DNA of 39,526 bases from Gemmatimonadota bacterium (GTDB lineage Bacteria; Gemmatimonadota; Gemmatimonadetes; Longimicrobiales; Gaopeijiaceae): assembly GCA_009841475.1 (NCBI GenBank), contig VXLT01000256.1:1-39526 (forward strand), written 5' to 3'. Positions 8,999 through 16,697 of the stretch are shown piece by piece. Made by a program: the position numbers and the translations under genes. Numbering within the stretch: position 1 is the first letter of the stretch; each line of letters starts with the position of its first letter. Below the pieces are notes generated by a model that saw only the letters and a list, made by a program, of their open reading frames with translations, did no database searches and had not been told where the DNA came from.

Positions 8999-11422
8999 AT
9001 GCATTCAAAATGTCAAGAGAACATTACTAAATGTCATGTTTTCTTTACATTGATCGCTTCGCTCACCACCATCGCCCCGCCCCTGTACGCGCAGGACCCT
9101 CCCCCTCCGGATCCCGACAGCCTCGTAGTGCTGGAATCCATCGTGGTCACCGCTAGGAACCGGGCGGAAGCCCTGCAGGATGTCCCCATCGCCATGTCGG
9201 CGCTTTCGGGCAGGGAGCTCCGGCTTCAGCAGGTCGAAGCGACTGATCAGCTCTCCTACGCGACTCCAAACCTCAGCTTCAATTCATCCGGAGCGTTCGT
9301 CGGCGCCAAGTCGGCATCGCAAGTCTTCATTCGGGGCGTGGGACAGACCGACTACATTCCTACGACCGACCCGGGAGTCGCTGTCTACCTGGACGGCATC
9401 TACATGGCTCGGTCGGTCGGCCCGCTCATGCATCTTCTTGACATTGCACGCGTCGAGGTGCTGCGCGGGCCTCAGGGCACGCTCTTCGGACGAAACGCGA
9501 TGGGGGGTGCGGTGTCCGTGTACTCGAGACGGCCCGGCGAGGAGGCGCGCGGCAGTATCCGCCAGCGGCTCGGCATCAACGGTATGATTTACACGACCGC
9601 CGCGGGGAGTGGCCGGATCACGGAGGGTCTGTACGGAGGCGCTGCGATTTCCTACCGCCACCGGGACGGCCACGTCACCCGCGTCCACGATGGACTCGAC
9701 ATGGGCGACGACAACGCGCAGGCGGCCCGGGGATCCCTCGTGTGGCGGCCCTCGGACGACATTGAGCTGTTTGTCACGGCGGACTACTCCCGCCTCCGGG
9801 AAAACGGAGCGCCAACCGTCTCCGGGGGCGTCAACGACCGTCAGGCCTTCGCTACCTTCGGCAATGCCCTCCTGCCGGAATGCGAGGCGGTCAGGATAAA
9901 CCCCAACTTTCCCCGCGCAGGTCCGCCGACGTTCCCGCCCCCAGGGACCGCTACCGGCGGCGGCGCAGGCTGCTATGGGCCGGACAGCTTTGCGGGCGAA
10001 TACGAATCGGAGGGCACGTTTCCCGCCTTCGAAGACCTCGACTCCTGGGGAAGCAGCGCCGAGCTGTCCTGGTCGCTGGGAGACTGGGGGACGCTGACGT
10101 CGCTCACCGGTTACCGCGGGTTCAGCCTGAGGACCTCGCGCGACGCGGACAACACCCCGGCCAACATGGTGAGCAACCAGCAGGACTGGGACCACGAGCA
10201 GTTCACCCAGGAACTGCAAATCGGCGGACTGGCCGCAGGACGGCGACTACACTGGCAGACCGGCCTCTACCTGTTCCGTGAATCCGGATACGAAGTCGGC
10301 CACGTGCTCATTCCCGTCGGAGCGTCGATAATCGGACGCGACTACGATAACCGGTCGGTGGCGGGGTTCGGCCAGGTTACAGCCGATGTGACGGACCGGG
10401 TGTCGCTGACTGCTGGCGGGCGGTACACCCTGGACCGGAAGGGCCTGAACCCCGACATGTACGCCGTTGGCGACGCCTCGCAGAGCAGGGGCAGCATCTT
10501 CGGTCCCACTTGGCCGTTGCTTGAAGGGATATTCAGCTCGCCAGGGGGTCCGATGCGCCCGGGAGACCGGATGCTTCCGCGCAGGGATTTCACCGAGAAC
10601 TTCAGTTCGCTCACGGTAACGGCAACGGCGGCGTACCATTTCACGCCCGCTACGATGGGCTACGCCGGATACTCCGAAGGGTTCAAGAGCGGCGGGTTCA
10701 ACGGGCGCTTTCCGGCACCGCCGCCGGGCCACGAACCGAATTCCCCGACCGCGGCCCCCGACACCTATGAGCCGGAGGCGGTTTCCAGCTACGAGTTGGG
10801 ATTCAAGTCGATTCTGGCCCAGGGCAGACTGCTGTTCAACGTGGCGCTGTTCCGGGCCACCTACGACGAGATGCATATCATCGTACGTGAGACGTTCATC
10901 CCGAAGACGTTCAACGGAGGGACCGCCAACATCTCCGGCGCGGAGGTGGAGACCGCATGGGTGCCCGGCGGCGGCTGGAGCCTTCGGGCGAATCTGGGTA
11001 CGGTCCGGGCCGCGTACGACGAGCTCAGCGAGAGCGTTCTGGACAATTCGACCCCGATCCTCCCCGATTACCGGCTCGCCAAGACGCCGGATCTCAACTA
11101 CTCCGTCAGTGTGTCCAAGGTGGTAGCCGCAGCACGTGGCGTGGTGCTCACGCCACGGATCAACTGGTCGTTCACGGGGTCACAGTACCACGACGCGACC
11201 AACTCGTCGCATCTGTTGCAGGACGGCTATCACCTGGCGAATGCGGCATTGCGGGCCCGGATCGGTGACGGGCGCTGGCAGGTGGAGTGGGCGGCCCGCA
11301 ACCTGATGGACGAACGCTACCTCGTAACCGGAAACTCTTCGTTCAATACGGGAGCGTCCTACGTGGAGCTGGTCTACGGGCGACCGCGGGAATGGTCCGT
11401 ATCGGTAGAATACAGTTGGTGA
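8999..11422 (+). CDS. TonB-dependent outer-membrane receptor A
   Basis: The protein has 807 residues from this start. A signal peptide (FFTLIASLTTIAPPLYAQ) is followed by a TonB-box-like ESIVVTARNR, a plug domain (QVFIRGVGQTDYIPTTDPGVAVYLDG, VEVLRGPQGTLFGRNAMGGAV) and a beta-barrel ending in the aromatic residue of VEYSW. It would take up a siderophore, vitamin, glycan or peptide with energy from TonB-ExbBD; the substrate is unknown. The track begins at GTG 8993; I prefer ATG 8999 because an AAGGG site lies 8 nt upstream. The first ~60 coding bases carry paired 18-bp dyads also present upstream of receptor B, so regulation may overlap the start. A DUF1330 gene follows after 37 nt. Confidence 0.93.
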   Translation: MHSKCQENITKCHVFFTLIASLTTIAPPLYAQDPPPPDPDSLVVLESIVVTARNRAEALQDVPIAMSALSGRELRLQQVEATDQLSYATPNLSFNSSGAFVGAKSASQVFIRGVGQTDYIPTTDPGVAVYLDGIYMARSVGPLMHLLDIARVEVLRGPQGTLFGRNAMGGAVSVYSRRPGEEARGSIRQRLGINGMIYTTAAGSGRITEGLYGGAAISYRHRDGHVTRVHDGLDMGDDNAQAARGSLVWRPSDDIELFVTADYSRLRENGAPTVSGGVNDRQAFATFGNALLPECEAVRINPNFPRAGPPTFPPPGTATGGGAGCYGPDSFAGEYESEGTFPAFEDLDSWGSSAELSWSLGDWGTLTSLTGYRGFSLRTSRDADNTPANMVSNQQDWDHEQFTQELQIGGLAAGRRLHWQTGLYLFRESGYEVGHVLIPVGASIIGRDYDNRSVAGFGQVTADVTDRVSLTAGGRYTLDRKGLNPDMYAVGDASQSRGSIFGPTWPLLEGIFSSPGGPMRPGDRMLPRRDFTENFSSLTVTATAAYHFTPATMGYAGYSEGFKSGGFNGRFPAPPPGHEPNSPTAAPDTYEPEAVSSYELGFKSILAQGRLLFNVALFRATYDEMHIIVRETFIPKTFNGGTANISGAEVETAWVPGGGWSLRANLGTVRAAYDELSESVLDNSTPILPDYRLAKTPDLNYSVSVSKVVAAARGVVLTPRINWSFTGSQYHDATNSSHLLQDGYHLANAALRARIGDGRWQVEWAARNLMDERYLVTGNSSFNTGASYVELVYGRPREWSVSVEYSW
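9011..9049 (+). promoter_or_regulatory. Tandem 18-bp dyads spaced 21 bp, locus 1 (start of receptor A)
   Basis: TGTCAAGAGAACATTACT (9011-9028) and TGTCATGTTTTCTTTACA (9032-9049) start exactly 21 bp apart and fit an imperfect dyad TGTnAnG-N4-CnTnACA. The same pair, same order and same spacing, occurs upstream of receptor B, and a third pair lies at 17913-17951. Two helical turns of spacing would suit cooperative binding of two regulator dimers. Here the sites lie in the signal-peptide codons. This is a pattern-based prediction. Confidence 0.45.
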
Positions 11423-11459
11423 TCGTCGCAAACCCATCATTCCGAAAAAGGAGAAAAGG

Positions 11460-11747
11460 ATGTCGGCCTACGTCGTAACGCACGTTCGTGTGCACGATGC
11501 CGATGAGTACGAGGGATTCCTGGCGGCAGCGATGCCCCTGTTCAAGAAGTGGGGCGGAGAAATCGTGGTTGGCAGCACGGAGTGCACCGCCCTGGAGGGC
11601 GAATGCCCGAGCAGGGTCGTGGTTCAACGGTTTCCCGATGCCGACTCGGCCCGGGGCTTCTACGAGAGTGAGGAACGCCGGAACCTTCGAGACGCTACGT
11701 CCGAATGCTGCACGTTCCACGCCATTCTTCTGGGGGACGACGCCTAA
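11460..11747 (+). CDS. DUF1330 family protein
   Basis: A 95-residue cytosolic protein. MSAYVVTHVRVHDADEYEGFLAAAMPLFKKWGGE and VVQRFPDADSARGFYESEE match the dimeric alpha/beta-barrel DUF1330 family, which is related in fold to antibiotic-biosynthesis monooxygenases; its general function is unknown. The start is supported by AGGAG a few bases upstream. It follows receptor A by 37 nt on the same strand and is probably cotranscribed. Convergent cassette A ends about 100 nt downstream. Confidence 0.88.
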   Translation: MSAYVVTHVRVHDADEYEGFLAAAMPLFKKWGGEIVVGSTECTALEGECPSRVVVQRFPDADSARGFYESEERRNLRDATSECCTFHAILLGDDA

Positions 11748-11778
11748 CGGAGGCGTCCGGCGGTCCGGCCTCCATCGG

Positions 11779-11848
11779 GCGTGGGCACCGCTGTCCAGCC
11801 CGGATGCATCGCCGCTCGAATGCCGGGGGGATTTTGTCCACGGGCTGC
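11779..11848 (+). repeat. 70-bp dispersed repeat, copy b
   Basis: This segment matches 22004-22073 in the same orientation at 65 of 70 positions with no gaps, including CTCGAATGCCGGGGGGA and TTTGTCCACGGGCTGC. It ends directly at the stop codon of the DctM gene (11849), between convergent DUF1330 and DctM genes. Read on the minus strand it could encode a short peptide (PPAFERRCIRAG), but the two copies differ in coding context, so I treat it as a noncoding mobile or REP-like repeat. Confidence 0.75.
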
Positions 11849-13159
11849 CTATCCGAACATCGCCTGAGGCAGGAAGGTGACGAGTCCGGGCACGAATGCG
11901 AGCAGCACAAGCAGTGCCAGCATCGCGAACCAGAAGGGTATGATGCCGCGAAAGATCGAACGCATCGGGATGTCCGGGGCCACGGTCTTCACCACAAAGG
12001 TGTTCAGGCCGACCGGCGGCGAGATCAGCCCCATCTCGAGGGTGATTACGAGCATGACGCCGAACCAGATCATGTCGACGCCCAATGACGTGAGAATCGG
12101 CTGAACCAGCGGGATCGTCAGAACGAGGATTGCGAATGCGTCCAGAATCGTGCCCAGTACGATGAACATGGCGAGCACCACCGCAACCACCTGGGGCCCC
12201 GACCATCCCTGCTCGCCGATCCAGGCGGCCAGGGCGAGCGGTGTTTGCGTGTAGCCCAGGAACACCTTGAAGACATAGGCGCCGATGAGGATCAGGAACA
12301 CGGTGCCACACGCCCGCAGGGTCGAGAGCAGGCACTCCGCGAAGGTCTTACGGGTCAGTGAGCGGCGCGCCAATGCTACCAGCAAGGTCAGGAACGCGCC
12401 CACGCCCGATGCCTCAAGAGCGGAGAAGACTCCGGCGTAAATGCCTCCGAGGGTCACGGCGGCCAGTCCCAGGATCCAGTAGGCCCCTGTGGGTCGGCGG
12501 CCGCGCTCCGCCAGTTCGGTGGAGGTGGTTCGATCGCCCCGGGGCGCCCTGTCGGGGCGAAGGGTTACAATGATGACGATAGTCAGGACGAAGATCGCCG
12601 TCAGCAGGATTCCGGGCAGCAATCCGGCCATGAAAAGACGGCTGATGCTCTGCTCGGTCATGATGCCGTAGAAGACCAGCCCGGCCGAAGGCGGAATGAG
12701 GATGCCGAGAGTCCCTCCCGCGGCGACGGTTCCCGCCGCGAGCGACTTGTCGTAGCTGAAGCGCCGCATCTCGGGCAACGCGACGCGGCCCATGGTCAGC
12801 GCGGTCGCCAGCGACGACCCGGAAAGCGCCGAAAAGCCCGCGCTGGCGATGACCGAAGCCGCGGCAAGCCCCCCCCTGATACGGCCCAGCCAACGGTTGG
12901 CGGCGAGGTACAGATCCCGGCTCATTCCCGAGACGACGGTCAGATTCCCCATCAACATGAAGAGGGGGAGGATGATGAGCGTGTACCGCGATGACACGGT
13001 GAAGGTTTCGCCCGCGATGACGGCAAGAACGGCCTGAGGCCGGATCAGCGCGATCCCCGCCGCCCCCGCGATGAGCATGGAAAGCCCCACCGACACCCGC
13101 ATCAGGATAAGCGCGAGCAGGAGAGCGATACCGAGCAGTGCAACCACGGACCCGTCCAT
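11849..13159 (-). CDS. TRAP transporter large permease (DctM family), cassette A
   Basis: A 436-residue inner-membrane protein with about 12 or more hydrophobic segments. It is the substrate-translocating subunit of a sodium-driven TRAP transporter. Family motifs include LPLFMLMGNLTVVSGM, FSALSGSSLATALTMG, GGTLGILIPPSAGLV and MGLISPPVGLNTFVV. I chose ATG 13159 because it overlaps the DctQ stop by one base (TGATG). The ORF track extends upstream to 13852 only because the frame stays open through the DctQ gene. Its paralogue at 33765 (434 residues) has the same motifs and the same C-terminus (AMFG). The substrate is unknown. Confidence 0.95.
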   Translation of the reverse strand: MDGSVVALLGIALLLALILMRVSVGLSMLIAGAAGIALIRPQAVLAVIAGETFTVSSRYTLIILPLFMLMGNLTVVSGMSRDLYLAANRWLGRIRGGLAAASVIASAGFSALSGSSLATALTMGRVALPEMRRFSYDKSLAAGTVAAGGTLGILIPPSAGLVFYGIMTEQSISRLFMAGLLPGILLTAIFVLTIVIIVTLRPDRAPRGDRTTSTELAERGRRPTGAYWILGLAAVTLGGIYAGVFSALEASGVGAFLTLLVALARRSLTRKTFAECLLSTLRACGTVFLILIGAYVFKVFLGYTQTPLALAAWIGEQGWSGPQVVAVVLAMFIVLGTILDAFAILVLTIPLVQPILTSLGVDMIWFGVMLVITLEMGLISPPVGLNTFVVKTVAPDIPMRSIFRGIIPFWFAMLALLVLLAFVPGLVTFLPQAMFG

Positions 13160-13701
13160 CAGTTGCCCGCACCTCGCCGTTCGTCCGCGTCGGGCGCGGC
13201 GCGCCTGCGGATCAATTGGTACACAAGCAGCAGTGAGCATATCGCCGTGCCCACACCCAGCGCGTAGTAGAACGGCGTGTGCACGATGCCGATCGTTCCC
13301 GTGACCTCGGCGCACTCGATACCGCAGCCGCCCCTGGCGAGGAGGGCGTACGCCGCGACCCCGCTGGCAATCGCCCCCACAAGCCTTGCGAGCACGTCGG
13401 TCACGCGATTGAAGACACCGCCGACCACGCGTCCGATAAGGTCGACCGACACATGCGCCTGGCTCTGGGCCGCGCAGACCACAGCGGCCGCAACGAGCAC
13501 CGTGAGCGCCATGGAAGCGACATCCTCCACGCCCTGCAGGGGGGCCCGGAAGAGATGGCGCGCCACAACCTCGGCCACGGTCAGACCCACGAGCAGCAAC
13601 AGCGCCCCGCCCCCGGCGACGGCGCAGGCGGCGATCAGACCCCTTTGCAGCGCCCGTCGGACGCGACTGCGATCCCCGGGCTTCAGCCGGAAGGCCTTCA
13701 T
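13159..13701 (-). CDS. TRAP transporter small permease (DctQ family), cassette A
   Basis: A 180-residue inner-membrane protein with four hydrophobic segments (for example GGGALLLLVGLTVAEVVARH and VLVAAAVVCAAQSQAHVSVDL), the layout of DctQ subunits that support the large permease and dock the binding protein. The AEVVARH segment in the first helix and the AHVSVDLI stretch are family-like. It starts at ATG 13701, inside the DctP stop (ATGA overlap), and ends in a TGATG overlap with DctM, so the three TRAP genes are translationally coupled. Confidence 0.9.
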   Translation of the reverse strand: MKAFRLKPGDRSRVRRALQRGLIAACAVAGGGALLLLVGLTVAEVVARHLFRAPLQGVEDVASMALTVLVAAAVVCAAQSQAHVSVDLIGRVVGGVFNRVTDVLARLVGAIASGVAAYALLARGGCGIECAEVTGTIGIVHTPFYYALGVGTAICSLLLVYQLIRRRAAPDADERRGAGN

Positions 13702-14723
13702 CCTCCGAGCAACTCCGCCAGGATTTCAGCCACCGTCGCGTCTCCGATCCTGCGGGAGAGTTCCGCCTCGTAGACTTCCGCGACCGCCTCCAGGAGTCGC
13801 GCCTCTTCGCTCTCGGAGAGATCGATGATCTCCACACCCGATTCACGGGCAACCCGCAGACCGCGGGCAGTGGCGAGTTCGAAGACCTGACCCCCGGACT
13901 CCGACAGCCAGACGCCCGATGCCTCGTCCACCCATCTCCGTTCCTGCGGCGCGAGGAGGTCGTAGGCGCTTCGATTCATGAGCAGCGCAACCGGTGTCGC
14001 AGAGAGAGGCATCCCGATGGTGAGAAACGAGGCCACCTCGTTCAACCGAAACGCGGGAATGCCCCCCGCAGGCATCACGACTCCGTCGATTACACCTGTC
14101 TGGAGACTCTGGTAGACTTCCGTGACCGGCTGCTGCACGGGCGTCGCACCCAGAGCCGCTACGAAGGGCATTTCGACCCCGGACGGCACGCGCAACTTGA
14201 GCCCGCGAATATCCTCCAGTCTGCGCACCGGCCTGTCGCGGGTGAGCAACACCGGGGGACCGGGGGACCACATCGCCAGGATTCTCGCGTTGTAGTCGAC
14301 CTGGAGGACCGTACGGGCCCGCTGCAGGGCGGCTGTACAGTCGGTTGGGCTGTCGCACACGCCCGGGAAGGTGCTCAACGCCGTCCTGGGGAACGCAACG
14401 GCTGTGTAGCCCGGTACCACCAGGGCTATATCCGCCACCCCCTCGAGCAACATCGGGTAATACCTCCGGGCATCGCTGGCGAGGGCACCCCCCATGTACT
14501 CCGCCGCCGTCAGCCTGCCGCCGGACACTTCCGCCAACCGTTGGGTGAAGGGAACGATGACTCCGGACCTGGGGGGAGCGAGCGGGGGCAGCGGGTGCGC
14601 CAGGATCAGAGACTTGCTCCCCCCCTCGCTGCCATCGCCCCGCGGGACGGGGGTGCAGGAAGCGAGCGCGAGGAGCAGGACAGGAGTCACCGCCGCGATA
14701 TTCAAAGGTGGCAGTCCCGGCAT
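13698..14723 (-). CDS. TRAP substrate-binding lipoprotein (DctP family), cassette A
   Basis: A 341-residue exported solute-binding protein. The N-terminus ends in lipobox LASC, so it is probably a lipoprotein held near the membrane. The mature part has the DctP pattern: FTQRLAEVSGGRLTAAEY, ADIALVVPGY, LEDIRGLKLRVPSG with the conserved ligand-carboxylate arginine in KLRV, and LQTGVIDGVVMP. I prefer ATG 14723 over the track's 14759 because the latter lies inside the permease gene, while 14723 follows the permease stop after one base. An internal cysteine pair (GVCDSPTDC) is shared with the cassette B paralogue (GVCKTAMEC) and may form a disulfide. The ligand is unknown. Confidence 0.92.
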   Translation of the reverse strand: MPGLPPLNIAAVTPVLLLALASCTPVPRGDGSEGGSKSLILAHPLPPLAPPRSGVIVPFTQRLAEVSGGRLTAAEYMGGALASDARRYYPMLLEGVADIALVVPGYTAVAFPRTALSTFPGVCDSPTDCTAALQRARTVLQVDYNARILAMWSPGPPVLLTRDRPVRRLEDIRGLKLRVPSGVEMPFVAALGATPVQQPVTEVYQSLQTGVIDGVVMPAGGIPAFRLNEVASFLTIGMPLSATPVALLMNRSAYDLLAPQERRWVDEASGVWLSESGGQVFELATARGLRVARESGVEIIDLSESEEARLLEAVAEVYEAELSRRIGDATVAEILAELLGG

Positions 14724-14724
14724 C

Positions 14725-16488
14725 TCAACGCCTCGAACCCTCCGGCTGACCGGCGGCAACCTTCAGGGTGACGATGTCGACATTGTGGTACTGCTGGTGC
14801 CGGACCGACGAAGCCAGGTGCCGGAGCAGCCGCAACGAGATTGCCTGCTCCTCCTGTTCGCTCCCGGTCTCATCTCCGAGCCAGGCCAGCCGATCCTGAA
14901 GGTTCAGTTCCTCCTGTCCCGCCGTGGCAGCCTTGAATCGCATGACGGCGTGCCCTCTCTCCCGCGACGCCGTGAGCAGGAGTGCCCGCCCGCTCCGCTC
15001 CCGGTCGTCCTCTTGCCATCCCTCCGTACCGTGTGGCTCCACCAGCATGAGCAGGGTTTCCTCGGCGGCGGCCTCCATCCGTCCGATCAATGCCTCCAGA
15101 CCGGCGCCTTGGGCAAACCTGCGAATGAACTCGTTGATCCGAGGCAGTTCGCGTACGTCGACTCTTCCCCTGAACCGCGCGACGCGTGGCATGGTCAGGC
15201 CCACAAGCAGGATGGCGAGCATGCCGCCCGTGGTCATCCCGTTGTTCAGGAGTCCGCCCGCGAAGTTCGCAAAGAAGTCCGGGAAGACCACGTCGAACTC
15301 GATGGCGATACCTGTCCAGACCGCGAGTCCCGCGATGAGCCCGGACCGGGGATTGTTGCGAATCCCGGCAACGACCTCGCGCATGCCGACCACGAAGAGT
15401 GTGCACAGGGTGACGATGATGACGGCCGCCACGACAGCGTCCGGAATCGCGATGATCACCGCCACCAGCTTGGGGAAGCAGGCCAGACCGATCAGGGCAA
15501 GCCCGGCGACAAGACCCACGCTGCGAGACGCCACTCCAGTGGTCTCGATCGTGGCGATCGGCGTGGGATGGAGCGTGTTGGGAATCCCACCCGCCAGGCT
15601 TGCAATAATGTTCCCTCCCCCCTCGGCCGCCACGGCACCCTGCACGGAGCGAAAATCCACGGCGCGGGGGCTCCGCCAGGACACGCGCTGGGTTGCCACG
15701 GCTACCCCCACCGCCTTGGTGGTCCCGACAAGAGCAATGAAGACGAAGCTCGGCAGAAGCGCCCAGAAGGGCGGGCCGAAACCAAGGTCAAGCCCCGGCG
15801 GACGTCCTTCGGGCAACCCGACCCACGCCGCGTCGGCCACGCCCCCGAATTCGTAGATGCCAAAGAACGCGGCGACGACGGACCCGCCTGCGAGCCCGGC
15901 CACAGGGGCCCACAGGCGAAGTCGGGGTGACCCCTTCAGGTGGATCCCGGCGGCCACGGCAATTGTCACGCACGCGCTCAGCGGGCCGGCCGCGGCCGGG
16001 GCGCCGGCCGGGACCTCGTTCAGCATGCCGAGCACAATCGGCATGATGGTCACCGGCAGAAGCATGATGACCGTGCCCGTGACCACGGGGGTGAAGACGC
16101 GGTGCAACAGGGCGAGGTGCCGGGACAATGCCACATGCACCATCCCCGACACGAAGACCAGCGTCGCCAGCAGCGGCGGCCCCCCTTCGGCTAGAGCCGC
16201 AACACACACGGCGATGAACGGGGCGGAGCACCCGTGGAGCATCTGGTACCCGGCGCCGAAGCGTCCCGGCTGGACCGCCTGCACTGCGGTGATGATGCCG
16301 CACGCCAGCATGCCCCCGAAGATCGCCCACAGGAGGAAGTCCCCCGAATTGGCGGCCCCGAAAACGATTGTGGGGAGAAGCACCGCGGAATGCACCGAGA
16401 GCAGGGCCAACTGCGTTCCGAGCCCGATACTGATCAGCGGGCGCAGCGAGTCGGTGGCCTGGTAGCGAAGGTTCTGGTCAGGTCTCAT
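14725..16488 (-). CDS. SLC23/NCS2-type permease fused to a degenerate RsbW-like ATPase domain, cassette A
   Basis: 587 residues. Residues ~1-440 form a polytopic permease of the nucleobase-cation symporter-2 (SLC23) type. Support includes VVTGTVIMLLPVTIMP, EGGGNIIASLAGGIPNT, and TGVASRSVGL, which matches the NCS2 signature TG.ASR. Residues 447-587 form a soluble tail: ELPRINEFIRRFA, an MEAAAEETLLMLV helix, and ISLRLLRHLASSVRHQQ near the end. Its order resembles the RsbW/HATPase_c_2 fold, but the N-box asparagine and DxGxG loop are missing, so ATP hydrolysis is unlikely. DctP, DctQ and DctM follow without real gaps. ATG 16488 is the only sensible start; the track's 704-residue version reads through the divergent promoter region. 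Substrate and the role of the tail are unknown. Confidence 0.85.
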   Translation of the reverse strand: MRPDQNLRYQATDSLRPLISIGLGTQLALLSVHSAVLLPTIVFGAANSGDFLLWAIFGGMLACGIITAVQAVQPGRFGAGYQMLHGCSAPFIAVCVAALAEGGPPLLATLVFVSGMVHVALSRHLALLHRVFTPVVTGTVIMLLPVTIMPIVLGMLNEVPAGAPAAAGPLSACVTIAVAAGIHLKGSPRLRLWAPVAGLAGGSVVAAFFGIYEFGGVADAAWVGLPEGRPPGLDLGFGPPFWALLPSFVFIALVGTTKAVGVAVATQRVSWRSPRAVDFRSVQGAVAAEGGGNIIASLAGGIPNTLHPTPIATIETTGVASRSVGLVAGLALIGLACFPKLVAVIIAIPDAVVAAVIIVTLCTLFVVGMREVVAGIRNNPRSGLIAGLAVWTGIAIEFDVVFPDFFANFAGGLLNNGMTTGGMLAILLVGLTMPRVARFRGRVDVRELPRINEFIRRFAQGAGLEALIGRMEAAAEETLLMLVEPHGTEGWQEDDRERSGRALLLTASRERGHAVMRFKAATAGQEELNLQDRLAWLGDETGSEQEEQAISLRLLRHLASSVRHQQYHNVDIVTLKVAAGQPEGSRR

Positions 16489-16697
16489 GCAAGCGCATTG
16501 GAGGTACACGGCGGTTCGCGTGACTAGTGAGCCAATGATGCAATGCCATCCGCTGAATTGCCAGAAGCGCGCTCTGTATGTTCCGTTCGCTTGATCCTGG
16601 ACGGCCACTACGGCATTCTGGGATAGCAACCGGCAGACGTTCGTCCTCGTCCAACGAGTGGGCCATTCGCATTCCCACTCGACCCGGAGGAAGACCG

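Noticed and set aside
13160-13852. N-terminal extension of the DctM ORF (667 aa version)
   Set aside because: It lies over DctQ in another frame; DctM family length and the TGATG overlap fix the start at 13159.
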